Shown: positions 8,090 to 15,172, counted from the stretch's first letter. The stretch: 20,609 nucleotides of DNA from UBA2093 sp044340485 (GCA_044340485.1 JBIITN010000028.1:1-20609), one strand, 5' to 3'. The notes: generated by a model from the letters alone, not told the origin. Numbers and translations: made by a program.

Positions 8090-8701
8090 GTGCCTCTTCG
8101 TATCGGACTTTTCGGTGGCACATTCGACCCCCCGCACCTTGCACATCTTGTGGTTGCGACCCATGTGCGCCACGCGTTAGCACTAGATGAAGTGGTCCTG
8201 ATGGTGGCCAATGATCCATATCAGAAAACACGTGGAGATACGGGGCCGGCTCGCAACGTGACGCCTGCGGATGTGCGCCTTGATCTTGTGAAGGCCGCGG
8301 TGGATGGCGTGGACGGGCTTCGTGCCGGCGATGACGAGATTCGCCGAGGGGGCGTGACCTACACGATCGACACAGTCGAAAAATGGCGATTAGAGATGGG
8401 CGATGCGGAAATATTCTTAGTGATTGGCGAAGACGCTGCACGCAGTTTCAACACGTGGCATCGCTATGAGGAACTAGCTCGCATCTCTAACCTTGTTGTA
8501 GTGAATCGCAGTGCGCCAAGTGTCGACAAAGTAGTGCCTGCCGGCGCAACACGCTGTGAACATGTCACGATTCCATCAATGGATATTTCAAGTAGCGACA
8601 TCCGTCGGCGTGTGCGCGAGGGACAGTCGATTGATTTTCTTGTGCGTCGACCAGTGCGGAACGTGATTGAGACACAACATTTATACATGGATCATCAATG
8701 A
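8090..8701 (+). CDS. nadD: Nicotinate-nucleotide adenylyltransferase
   Basis: A 203-aa cytosolic enzyme that transfers AMP from ATP to nicotinate mononucleotide, making deamido-NAD in NAD+ synthesis. The nucleotidyltransferase signature GGTFDPPHLAHL (residues 9-20) carries the GxFxPxHxxH catalytic motif. The C-terminal ISSSDIRRRVREG matches the ATP-binding ISSTxIR motif. The GTG at 8090 is the chosen start because the family's N-terminus (PLRIGLFGGTFDP) begins directly there. There is no clear Shine-Dalgarno. TAGAGT at 8076-8081 ends 8 bases upstream and could be a -10 box. Its stop codon overlaps the next gene's ATG (ATGA). The gene order nadD / LCP-like / rsfS is common in actinobacteria. 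Confidence 0.96.
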   Translation: MPLRIGLFGGTFDPPHLAHLVVATHVRHALALDEVVLMVANDPYQKTRGDTGPARNVTPADVRLDLVKAAVDGVDGLRAGDDEIRRGGVTYTIDTVEKWRLEMGDAEIFLVIGEDAARSFNTWHRYEELARISNLVVVNRSAPSVDKVVPAGATRCEHVTIPSMDISSSDIRRRVREGQSIDFLVRRPVRNVIETQHLYMDHQ

Positions 8702-9966
8702 GTGCAATCGCCAGTCGTCGTCGACGTCGAGCTGCAATCGCAAGTGTGACCGGGTTGCTCACATTGATTGCATTGCCAGCGGGTCTTGTTGTTGCTACAA
8801 ACTCGATGTTGAACGACAAAGGCGGCAACAACGTTGCTGAAGAACCAACCACCAAGTTGCCCAACACTCCCGTTGGACTTCTTGCGATTACAAGTGGACG
8901 TGGCGAGTTAGCAACCATTGCGGTTATTGCACTTGCACCAGGAGGTGAAGGCGGAACGATTGTGTCGCTGCCTGTTGGTGCGGCAGCTGCCACACCAGCT
9001 GGTGAACCAATGCGACGCATTGGTGATTCCTTTGCTAATGGTGGCCTTTCTGCATTGACAAGCGACGTGGAGTCATTGCTTGATGTCACTGTTGCAGAGT
9101 CGATGCAAGTTGGTGCCGTGGAACTGGCGCAATTTATCAATCAGGCCGAACCCATCGCGGTCACGTTGTCTGAACAAGTAGTCGACTCAGATGCATCGGG
9201 CGCGGTGTCTGTGGTGCTGAACACGGGTACCCAAGAGGTGCCAAGTGATCGCGTTGCAACCGCACTCGCAAGTATGCAGTCAGGTATTGCTGAATCATTG
9301 CGGTATGACCAGGTGAAAGAGTTGTGGGAAAGCTACGCACAAGGTGCAACGCCTGTGCCCGTTGTTGCAGATCCCGCACAAGGAACAGACGCGGCGCCAC
9401 AAGATACGTCCGTGACAGTGTCGGGCGTCGTTGATGCGCCAACGCCAGCAGACATGGCTGGCTTTTTTACCGCGCTCCGCGCAGGTGAGATCGCTGTGTG
9501 GCAGTTTGTTGAAACACGTGTGACTGATGTGCAGCGCAATCCGACAAGTGCTGATTTGTACGAATTGGATCCCGGCGAAATTATCGTGGTGATGGCAAGT
9601 GTTGCTCCCAGTGCGCGATTCATTCAGGCCGGAATGATTGGAATTTTGCTTGATTCTGCGATTTCTGATGTATCAGTAGTGAAAGAGGGAGCAATACGAA
9701 TTGCGTTCATGGGTGGAAACATCATGGTGTTGCGCGACATGTCGAACATGACGGTGACGCAAACGGTGGTTCGCTACAACGACGAGGCTTTATTGCCAGA
9801 GTTGCAGGAGTACACCTCATTTATCGGACCCGCGGTGTTTGAAAAGGCCACTGAGCGGATCGAAGGTATCGACGCACAAATTGTGCTGGGCACAGATTTT
9901 GAGAAATTTGTGAAAGGCAACACGGCGCCTTTGGACAGCAACCAAGGCAATAGCGACGATGAGTGA
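8698..9966 (+). CDS. Membrane-anchored, divergent LytR-CpsA-Psr (LCP)-like protein
   Basis: A 422-aa protein with a basic N-terminus (SRRRRRAA) and one membrane helix (about residues 13-34), so the bulk is outside the cell. Residues about 57-165 follow the outline of an LCP domain: strand GLLAITSGRGELATIAVIAL, then TIVSLPVGA, RIGDSFANGG and a helix ending in AVELAQFI. LCP proteins attach glycopolymers to the wall using conserved Arg/Asp residues, seen as RxDT and IPRD in the family. Here those spots read GELATI and LPVG, so the catalytic residues appear lost. The remaining 250 residues are not recognised. A true LCP gene often occupies this place between nadD and rsfS, which supports the relationship. 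It overlaps nadD by 4 bp and precedes rsfS by 9 bp. Confidence 0.7.
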   Translation: MSAIASRRRRRAAIASVTGLLTLIALPAGLVVATNSMLNDKGGNNVAEEPTTKLPNTPVGLLAITSGRGELATIAVIALAPGGEGGTIVSLPVGAAAATPAGEPMRRIGDSFANGGLSALTSDVESLLDVTVAESMQVGAVELAQFINQAEPIAVTLSEQVVDSDASGAVSVVLNTGTQEVPSDRVATALASMQSGIAESLRYDQVKELWESYAQGATPVPVVADPAQGTDAAPQDTSVTVSGVVDAPTPADMAGFFTALRAGEIAVWQFVETRVTDVQRNPTSADLYELDPGEIIVVMASVAPSARFIQAGMIGILLDSAISDVSVVKEGAIRIAFMGGNIMVLRDMSNMTVTQTVVRYNDEALLPELQEYTSFIGPAVFEKATERIEGIDAQIVLGTDFEKFVKGNTAPLDSNQGNSDDE

Positions 9967-9975
9967 GAGACTGAG

Positions 9976-10353
9976 ATGATGAGTAACCCCGCTGACATTT
10001 CGTCACTCGATCTTGCCAAGATCGCAGCGCAAGCGTGTGACGACAAGCAAGGTTCTGAGATTGTCGTGTTGCCAGTGGGAGATGTTCTCGCAGTGACGGA
10101 ATATTTCGTGGTGACGAGTGCGCAAAGTGGGCGACAAGTGCGGGCGATCGCTGACAACGTGTTGGAAAATGTCCGCATCTTGACCGACCGCTCACCGCTT
10201 CGTACCGAAGGTGCACGCGAACAGCAGTGGGTGCTCATCGATTATGGCGATGTGGTGGTGCATGTTTTTGCCGAAGAGCAACGTCGCTTTTATGAAATCG
10301 AACGTCTCTACAAAGATGTCATCCCCGTTGAATGGCGCGAGTCAGTCGCCTAG
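9976..10353 (+). CDS. rsfS: Ribosomal silencing factor RsfS (Iojap family)
   Basis: A 125-aa protein of the DUF143/Iojap family. It binds large-subunit protein uL14 and blocks joining of the two ribosomal subunits when nutrients are scarce. Family landmarks are the N-terminal helix LDLAKIAAQACDDKQG, the core VLPVGDVLAVTEYFVVTSAQSGRQVRAIADNV with its TEYFVV strand, and the W-containing WVLIDYGDVVVHVFAEEQRRFYEIERLY, which is the most conserved part. The ATG at 9976 (followed directly by another ATG) is preceded by GAGAGACTGAG. It is the last gene of the nadD operon. Its last codons and stop are repeated just downstream (see the repeat at 10335-10384). Confidence 0.96.
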   Translation: MMSNPADISSLDLAKIAAQACDDKQGSEIVVLPVGDVLAVTEYFVVTSAQSGRQVRAIADNVLENVRILTDRSPLRTEGAREQQWVLIDYGDVVVHVFAEEQRRFYEIERLYKDVIPVEWRESVA

Positions 10354-10384
10354 TTAGTACAGCGCGAGTCAGTCGCCTAATTAG
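10335..10384. repeat. Tandem duplication across the rsfS stop codon and modC stop codon
   Basis: An 18-base unit, GCGCGAGTCAGTCGCCTA, occurs at 10335-10352 and again at 10362-10379 (27-bp period). The match continues for five more bases with one difference (GTTAG against ATTAG). Copy 1 encodes the RsfS C-terminus and the start of its TAG stop. Copy 2 lies between the convergent genes and, read on the minus strand, provides the TAG stop codon of modC (10377-10379). Each copy contains a small GCGA-N5-TCGC hairpin. No strong terminator is visible between the two genes. Confidence 0.9.
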
Positions 10385-11105
10385 ATAAGCCGAGGATCTT
10401 GCGCATCGTTGACTGTGGGTCATCCGTGAGATCAAATGTGTCTCGCGTGGTGCCTGGTTCAAATGTCACCACACGATGTGCGAGATGAGTGACATCATCG
10501 ACATCGTGTGTCACAAGTAGTGCGGTTAGGGAGTGTTCCTGCACAAGTTCGCGTACGAGCTGGCGTAGTGATTCGCGCGTGGTGTAATCGAGTGCTGAAA
10601 ATGGTTCATCTAACAGCAGGATTGTTGGCGAACTAACGAGAGCACGCGCAAGAGCAACACGTTGTTGCTCTCCACCAGACAATGTCGTGGTGTTGGCGTG
10701 TGCAAGATGTCCCGCCTGTACTCGATCTAACCAGTGCTGAGCTATCTCACGTCGGTCCCGACGCTTGTGAGATGTTGCAGTCCGCGCGGCAATTGCAACA
10801 TTGTCGAGAGGACTTCGGTGTGGCAGCAGTGCTGCGTGTTGAAACACCATGCCGATGTTGCGCTGTTGGGTCGGAACATGAACGTTGTGGTCTGGATCCG
10901 CGACAACGGTGTCGTTCAGTGTGATTGTGCCAACGTGAGGACGGAAAAGACCAGCAATGGTCGACAACGTGATGCTCTTTCCTGAACCTGATGGACCAAA
11001 TAATGCAGTGATTCCCGCACTGATTGAAAACTTGGTGTGCACAGTGAAATGCCCAGCGGTTACTTCACAATCCATCGACACGGTGGTGATGCCTGCTGTT
11101 GTCAT
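10377..11105 (-). CDS. modC: Molybdate ABC transporter ATP-binding protein ModC (no Mop domain)
   Basis: A 242-aa ABC ATPase. The Walker A motif GPSGSGKS, Q-loop (VFQHAALLPHRS), signature LSGGEQQRVALARAL, Walker B ILLLDEPFSAL and H-loop (LLVTHD) are all present. The ModC assignment comes from its position behind modA and modB, with a 4-bp ATGA overlap to modB. Many ModC proteins, such as the roughly 350-aa E. coli form, carry a C-terminal molybdate-sensing TOBE/Mop domain. This one stops soon after the ATPase core and has none. The divergent regulator next to modA carries a Mop domain instead. The tail (RKILGLSN) ends in a stop codon lying inside a duplicated piece of rsfS. Confidence 0.93.
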   Translation of the reverse strand: MTTAGITTVSMDCEVTAGHFTVHTKFSISAGITALFGPSGSGKSITLSTIAGLFRPHVGTITLNDTVVADPDHNVHVPTQQRNIGMVFQHAALLPHRSPLDNVAIAARTATSHKRRDRREIAQHWLDRVQAGHLAHANTTTLSGGEQQRVALARALVSSPTILLLDEPFSALDYTTRESLRQLVRELVQEHSLTALLVTHDVDDVTHLAHRVVTFEPGTTRDTFDLTDDPQSTMRKILGLSN

Positions 11106-11761
11106 ATGCGCCTCGCAGACAGTTGAGTCACTGCGAGTAAGACAACAATTGCAATGCCGGCAAGAACGAGAGATCCGGTTCGGGCTGTGCTGTCATCTCC
11201 TGCTTGCACCGCGTCATACACAGAGATGGGCAATGTTTGTGTTCGGCCAGGGATGTTGCCAGCAATCATCACAGTTGCTCCGAAATCACCAAGTGCACGA
11301 GCAAAGCCCAAAGCAACTCCTGCGAGAAGACCGCGACGCGCGACAGGAAGTGTGACGAGAAACGCCACTTTCCATTCGGGGTACCCGGCAACACGCGTCA
11401 CTGCTTCATACCGAGCATCGACTTCTTCAATCGCGGCACGTGATGTGCGCACCACAAACGGCAATGCAGATACAGACGCTGCAATCACCGCTGCGGTGGG
11501 CGTGAAGACCAGGGGAGAACCAAATATGTTTTCCCATGCACGTCCAATGGGGCTGTTTACTCCGAGAGTGGTGAGAAGGTAGTAGCCAAGAACCGTGGGA
11601 GGCAACACGATGGGGATTGTGAGGATTGCTTCCAGAAGTCCACGCCCGCGAAACGATGCCTTGGCTAGGACATAACCAAAAGTGATGCCAACAGTTGCCG
11701 CTATCAATGTTGCAAGTGTTGCCACACGAAGCGACAGCCACAAGGGAAACCAATCGTTCAT
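11102..11761 (-). CDS. modB: Molybdate ABC transporter permease ModB
   Basis: A 219-aa inner-membrane permease with five or so hydrophobic helices. The ABC-coupling EAA loop is readable near the C-terminus (EEVDARYEAVTRVAGYPEWKVAF, then TLPVARRGLLAGVALGFARALGDFGATVMIAGN). The ALGDFGATVMIAGNIPGRTQT stretch is characteristic of ModB. I chose the ATG at 11761 (MNDWFPLWLSLR) instead of a start 66 bases upstream. It overlaps the modA stop as ATGA, exactly as modB overlaps modC, and the hydrophobic N-terminal helix follows directly. Together ModB and ModC form the channel and motor that import molybdate delivered by ModA. Confidence 0.94.
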   Translation of the reverse strand: MNDWFPLWLSLRVATLATLIAATVGITFGYVLAKASFRGRGLLEAILTIPIVLPPTVLGYYLLTTLGVNSPIGRAWENIFGSPLVFTPTAAVIAASVSALPFVVRTSRAAIEEVDARYEAVTRVAGYPEWKVAFLVTLPVARRGLLAGVALGFARALGDFGATVMIAGNIPGRTQTLPISVYDAVQAGDDSTARTGSLVLAGIAIVVLLAVTQLSARRI

Positions 11762-12555
11762 GACTGAGAAAATCCGTACTTCGCCATTACTTGGAGCCCA
11801 GATGGTGATGTCATGTAATCGATCCACTGTTGAGCCACCGCCGTGTTTGCGCCCGTTGTCGTCACAACAGCAGCTTGCAACAGTGGGGCATGCAATGTGT
11901 CGGGGATCAACATGTAGGCGCGTCCATCGGCTATTGCAAGTGACATCGCAATTATGCCGACATCGACGTTCCCGCTATCAATGATTTGTTTGGTGTCAGA
12001 AATGTTTTCGCCATACACCAATTTGCCTTGCACACTTTTCCAGATACCTGATGATTCAAATGCTTGTTGGGCAGCGAGGCCGTATGGGGCATGCGTGGGA
12101 TTGGCAATGGCAATACGTGTGTATTTCGGATTTTGTAGTTCTTCGATGGTGTTTGGAAGGCTCTCTGGTATTGCGCTCCATAAAACAATGCGTCCAACTG
12201 CGTAGTTGGTTCGAGTCGTTGCAATAGCACGACCAGCCTCGATCACTTCCTCAACAAACTGTGCATTCGCAGAAGCAAATACATCAAATGGTGCACCGTT
12301 AATGATTTGTTCGCGTAGTTGCCCCGATGATCCAAATGAGAACGTCACATTGATGCCTGTGTCTTCGGAAAATTGCCACGCGAGTTCTTCAAATGCTGGT
12401 CGTAAATCACTGGCCGCTGCGACGACGACGCGCGGAGATTGCGGAGTGGAATGTGATGATCCGCCACACGCTGCGAGGGTCAGTGCGAGCGTTGTAGCCA
12501 CAGTTGCGAGCGACAACCAGCGGCGAATGCACTTGGCAGGGGACTCACGAGACAT
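11758..12555 (-). CDS. modA: Molybdate-binding lipoprotein ModA
   Basis: A 265-aa extracytoplasmic solute-binding protein. The N-terminus is a lipoprotein signal: basic CIRRW, a hydrophobic stretch, then the lipobox LAAC with the cysteine at about residue 30, so it is anchored to the outer face of the membrane. The oxyanion pocket is recognisable from VAAASDL and FGSSGQL (the two serine loops), NPTHAPYG and ENISDTKQ. In E. coli ModA a tyrosine also contacts the ligand; here that place reads GIIAMSLAIA, as in the ModA subgroup with a GFVALSQ-type strand. Molybdate or tungstate is therefore the likely ligand. It is the first gene of modABC, divergent from the PadR-Mop regulator. Confidence 0.95.
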   Translation of the reverse strand: MSRESPAKCIRRWLSLATVATTLALTLAACGGSSHSTPQSPRVVVAAASDLRPAFEELAWQFSEDTGINVTFSFGSSGQLREQIINGAPFDVFASANAQFVEEVIEAGRAIATTRTNYAVGRIVLWSAIPESLPNTIEELQNPKYTRIAIANPTHAPYGLAAQQAFESSGIWKSVQGKLVYGENISDTKQIIDSGNVDVGIIAMSLAIADGRAYMLIPDTLHAPLLQAAVVTTTGANTAVAQQWIDYMTSPSGLQVMAKYGFSQS

Positions 12556-12576
12556 ACGTCAGAGGCTATGACCACA

Positions 12577-12605
12577 ATTGTAACTACTCAATAGTTCATT
12601 GTGTA
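12577..12605 (-). promoter_or_regulatory. Candidate modABC promoter
   Basis: Read on the minus strand, TACACA (complement of 12600-12605) and TACAAT (complement of 12577-12582) are separated by 17 bp. They match 4/6 and 5/6 of the sigma-70 consensus hexamers. Transcription would begin near 12570, about 15 bases before the modA ATG. The -35 box and spacer overlap the inverted repeat at 12591-12609. No start site has been mapped; this is a consensus match only. Confidence 0.45.
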
Positions 12606-12609
12606 CTAT
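12591..12609. promoter_or_regulatory. Candidate operator (inverted repeat) between modA and regulator
   Basis: ATAGT (12591-12595) and ACTAT (12605-12609) form an inverted repeat around 9 bases. A second, overlapping inverted repeat, AACTA-N5-TAGTT, lies at 12582-12596, so TAGT/ACTA boxes recur three times in 28 bases. An 8-base palindrome ACAATTGT is at 12574-12581. The repeats span the spacer and -35 box of the modA promoter candidate and the -10 box of the regulator's. A bound dimer could therefore control both directions. PadR proteins usually bind such short inverted repeats; the exact site is inferred. Confidence 0.4.
12604..12609 (+). promoter_or_regulatory. Candidate -10 box of the PadR-Mop regulator gene
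   Basis: TACTAT matches 5 of 6 bases of TATAAT. It ends 9 bases before the ATG at 12619, so transcription would start almost at the start codon. That would leave no room for a Shine-Dalgarno sequence and implies a leaderless message. The only -35-like TTGTAA (12578-12583) is 20 bp away, which is long. Confidence 0.4.
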
Positions 12610-12618
12610 CATTAATCT

Positions 12619-13404
12619 ATGGCGGAAATAGCATCCGATCTCACTCTTGACAGCGGCTTATGTCTTGTTCTCATTCGTAACGGGAGCGATCACGGCTATG
12701 TCATCGCACAACGTTTCTTGCCCGACGCAGACATCGGACAGATCTACACCTTGTCTCGCCCAGCTGTGTATCGAGAGTTGCAGTTTCTCGAGCGTGCAGG
12801 ATGGGTGTTGTCATCTGCGGGTCGTGGTAATCGGGGACAAAAGATGCGGGTGTTGCGACTTTCAAAACGAGGCGCTCAACTTGCTAACGAGTGGTTGGCA
12901 TCACCCGTGGCACATATTCGCGATGTGCGTACTGAATTCTTGGCAAAAACTGTTCTCGCTCAAGAAGCGGGAGGAGATGTGTCGAAGCTGATTCGTCAAC
13001 AACGTGAATTCTTTCGGCCCACATTTGAAGCATTGTTGCAGGAACGAGATGAGTCGGTTGTTGCCATGTGGAGACGTGAGCAAGTACGTGCGGTCTCGCG
13101 ATTTCTTGACGAGTTGGAAGGCGTTGTTTCTGCTTCGGATGACGACGGTGAAGATGATGACATTATGGTGAGTGCTCGCAATCAACTTCGTGGCGAGGTG
13201 GTGAGCGTGAAACATGGTGGTGTGTTGTCGTCGGTAAAGATGGAGATCGCGCCAGGGCAGATCATGACCGCCACGATCACACGAGAGGCGACTGATCAAT
13301 TGCGCTTAGCGCCAGGTTCCCCCGTGACTGCTTTATGCAAAGCGACAGACGTGATGTTGGCGGTGGGTCCAGGGACCCGATCTCAAATGAGTCGGCGTGC
13401 CTAA
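12619..13404 (+). CDS. PadR-type regulator fused to a Mop/TOBE molybdate-binding domain
   Basis: A 261-aa cytosolic protein in three parts. Residues about 10-85 are a PadR winged helix (DHGYVIAQ, LSRPAVYRELQFLERAGWV, a basic GNRGQKMRVLRLSKRG wing). Residues about 95-170 are helical, resembling the PadR C-terminal dimerisation domain (FLAKTVLAQ, QQREFFRP, MWRREQVRAVSRFLDELE). After an acidic linker (SASDDDGEDDD, 171-181), residues about 184-249 form a Mop/TOBE domain: SARNQLRGEVVSVKHGG, VKMEI, TATITREA, then LAPGSPVTALCKATDVMLAV. Mop domains bind molybdate or tungstate. The gene is divergent from modABC across 63 bp, so it most probably senses cytosolic molybdate and controls molybdate uptake, as ModE does with a different DNA-binding domain. 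Domain calls are strong; the regulatory role is inferred. Confidence 0.9.
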   Translation: MAEIASDLTLDSGLCLVLIRNGSDHGYVIAQRFLPDADIGQIYTLSRPAVYRELQFLERAGWVLSSAGRGNRGQKMRVLRLSKRGAQLANEWLASPVAHIRDVRTEFLAKTVLAQEAGGDVSKLIRQQREFFRPTFEALLQERDESVVAMWRREQVRAVSRFLDELEGVVSASDDDGEDDDIMVSARNQLRGEVVSVKHGGVLSSVKMEIAPGQIMTATITREATDQLRLAPGSPVTALCKATDVMLAVGPGTRSQMSRRA

Positions 13405-13439
13405 GTGGCATCCCGTTGCTATCGTATGAATTCCTTATT

Positions 13440-13515
<76 letters not shown>

Positions 13516-13517
13516 TT

Positions 13518-13557
13518 GGTGTGTCATTGTCACACCTGCCAAGTTAGATATCTGGCA
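13518..13557. other. Hairpin and inverted repeat between tRNA-Ala and DUF4328 gene
   Basis: GGTGTG (13518-13523) pairs with CACACC (13531-13536) around a 7-base loop directly after the tRNA. No T run follows, so it may only be a processing or weak termination element. TGCCA (13537-13541) and TGGCA (13553-13557) form an inverted repeat with an 11-base spacer, its right arm touching the ATG of the next gene. It could be an operator; there is no other support. Confidence 0.3.
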
Positions 13558-14237
13558 TGAGTGACTTACCTCCACCGCCCCCGCCGTCGTCTGTTCCGTC
13601 GCCACCATTGTCGAAAACGACTGGGTCTCCCGTTGGGGTCGGGAATGCATTGCGTGTGTTGTTCATTTTGCTCGCGGTGGCACAAGGGCTTTTCGTGGTA
13701 ACGCTGGGCAATCGCTACGCGTACGTATCCGATGTGAAAAACGGGAAAGACGTATTCACCACAGAACGTGCCGATGAAGTTGACGAGTATGTGTCATTGG
13801 CTGGTGGTGTCACAGTGTTGTTGAGCATCGCAGTTTTTGTGTTGCTGGTGATCTTTTTGTATCGACTTGTTGTTCACACGCGCCAGAAAGGTGGCACCTT
13901 GCGCCATTCCAATGGCATGGCAATTGGCGGGTTCTTTATTCCGTTTGCCAACATTTTCATCCCGTACCGATTATTCACCGACGTCACAAGATTTTTCCGT
14001 GAGCGTGCGCCTCAGCAACGGTCGGCCCATGTGATCTTCAATTGGTGGTGGTGGACGTACGTCGCGGGACTTTTTGTATTGCAAATGGCCACTGCCAGCG
14101 ACAGCGACGACATTGAGTCGTTATTAGACAGTGACGGCTATTCAATCGTGGCCACTCTGTTGCTGATAGCAGCCACAATTTTTGCAGCCATCGCAGTGCG
14201 ACGCATCACAAACGCTGCCCGCAGCGTTCTTTCGTGA
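13557..14237 (+). CDS. DUF4328-type membrane protein with proline-rich N-terminus
   Basis: A 226-aa integral membrane protein of unknown function. It begins with a cytoplasmic-looking proline/serine tract (PPPPPPSSVPSPPLS). Four or so membrane helices follow, at about residues 30-50, 78-104, 122-142 and 160-220 (the last region holding a helix pair). The segment GMAIGGFFIPFANIFIPYRLFTDVTRFF matches the core of the DUF4328 family, which is frequent in actinobacteria and often has such proline-rich tails. An unusual WWWW run follows in the third region (FNWWWWTYVAGLF). The start codon at 13557 lies inside a small inverted repeat and has no Shine-Dalgarno. It ends 10 bp before the convergent MscS gene. 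Confidence 0.85.
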   Translation: MSDLPPPPPPSSVPSPPLSKTTGSPVGVGNALRVLFILLAVAQGLFVVTLGNRYAYVSDVKNGKDVFTTERADEVDEYVSLAGGVTVLLSIAVFVLLVIFLYRLVVHTRQKGGTLRHSNGMAIGGFFIPFANIFIPYRLFTDVTRFFRERAPQQRSAHVIFNWWWWTYVAGLFVLQMATASDSDDIESLLDSDGYSIVATLLLIAATIFAAIAVRRITNAARSVLS

Positions 14238-14247
14238 GTGCAAATTG

Positions 14248-15168
14248 TTATTCGTCTTTGCCGGGAATCATTGGGTGAGGGATTTCAATTCCTTGAGCAT
14301 CCAATTCATCTTTCACGCGTTTGCGTAGTTCACGTCCCACTGCCCATTGTTGTGCCGGCGCGGTGGTCACAACCATGCGAATGATCACAGCTGTTGTGGC
14401 AAGAGCTTCGATACCAAGCACTTCGGGCGGGCCGATCAGCTTGCTATTCCATGCTTCATCTGCAGCGAAATTGGCCAACACTGACTCGAGCGATTCAATG
14501 GCGCGCGACACGTCAGATTCATAGGCAATGTTCACGTCCAACACAAACCGCGACCAATTTTGACTCATGTTGCCAACACGGCGAATTTCGCCGTTGGGGA
14601 CATGCCATACGGTGCCGTTTAATGAGCGAAGGCGAGTGGTGCGCAGTGACACGTTTTCAACAACTCCACTTGCTTCGCCAACATCGATGATGTCGCCCAC
14701 TCCGAACTGGTCTTCAACAAGCATCAACATGCCACTGAGGTAGTCCTTCACCATGCTTTGAGCACCAAAGCCGAGGGCAACACCGGCAATGCCCGCACCT
14801 GCAATCAGTGGTCCGAGGTTGATTCCTAATACGCCGAGAATGGTGAACAATCCGATGAGGCGTATCACCACCGACGTGAAACTGGACAGCACGGCCATGA
14901 GCGCATGTACACGTTGTTGATTGCGTGCGGATTTCATCTCGCTGGAGGCTCGAGACGTGAGAGGTCCACTCATCTCGGTGAGTGTGGAAATCAGTTGTTC
15001 GTCTACCTGAGCGGCTCGACTAATGAGACGTTTTGCAGATGAGCGAATAATACGTTTGGCAATAAATACTGCAATTTCAGTGAGTACGACGACGAGGAGG
15101 ATTTGGAGGGCTGGTGTCGCAATGTCGCCGAGCCAGTCGACGAAATCGTTTTGGTTGTCAGATTCCAT
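14248..15168 (-). CDS. MscS-family mechanosensitive ion channel
   Basis: A 306-aa small-conductance channel that opens under membrane tension to release solutes. I chose the ATG at 15168 (MESDNQND) because GGAGA lies 4 bases upstream; the frame continues to 15246 but would then overlap the promoter and start of the divergent glycosyltransferase. Membrane helices are at about residues 18-38, 88-110 and 112-140. The last is the pore helix with the glycine/alanine pattern GPLIAGAGIAGVALGFGAQSM. The beta domain follows (DQFGVGDIIDVGEASGVVENVSLRTTRLRSLNGTVWHVPNGEI), then the cytoplasmic alpha/beta domain. Length matches the MscS class. It ends in IPHPMIPGKDE. Confidence 0.94.
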   Translation of the reverse strand: MESDNQNDFVDWLGDIATPALQILLVVVLTEIAVFIAKRIIRSSAKRLISRAAQVDEQLISTLTEMSGPLTSRASSEMKSARNQQRVHALMAVLSSFTSVVIRLIGLFTILGVLGINLGPLIAGAGIAGVALGFGAQSMVKDYLSGMLMLVEDQFGVGDIIDVGEASGVVENVSLRTTRLRSLNGTVWHVPNGEIRRVGNMSQNWSRFVLDVNIAYESDVSRAIESLESVLANFAADEAWNSKLIGPPEVLGIEALATTAVIIRMVVTTAPAQQWAVGRELRKRVKDELDAQGIEIPHPMIPGKDE

Positions 15169-15172
15169 TAGT

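Noticed and set aside
7941..8441. Upstream extension of the sigma factor frame (about 166 extra residues)
   Set aside because: It is antisense to the start of nadD, has low-complexity Arg/His/Pro composition and no sigma homology. Region 1.2 begins right at the ATG at 7940.
8565..9140. 191-aa minus-strand frame over nadD and the LCP-like gene
   Set aside because: Antisense to nadD's conserved C-terminus; low-complexity Ser/Ala/Thr content.
10354..10376. Intrinsic terminator between rsfS and modC
   Set aside because: Only 4-pair hairpins from the repeated unit and no T run; not convincing as a terminator.
11762..11827. 22-residue N-terminal extension of ModB
   Set aside because: It lies inside modA; the ATG at 11761 gives an ATGA overlap identical in style to the modB-modC junction and is followed at once by the first membrane helix.
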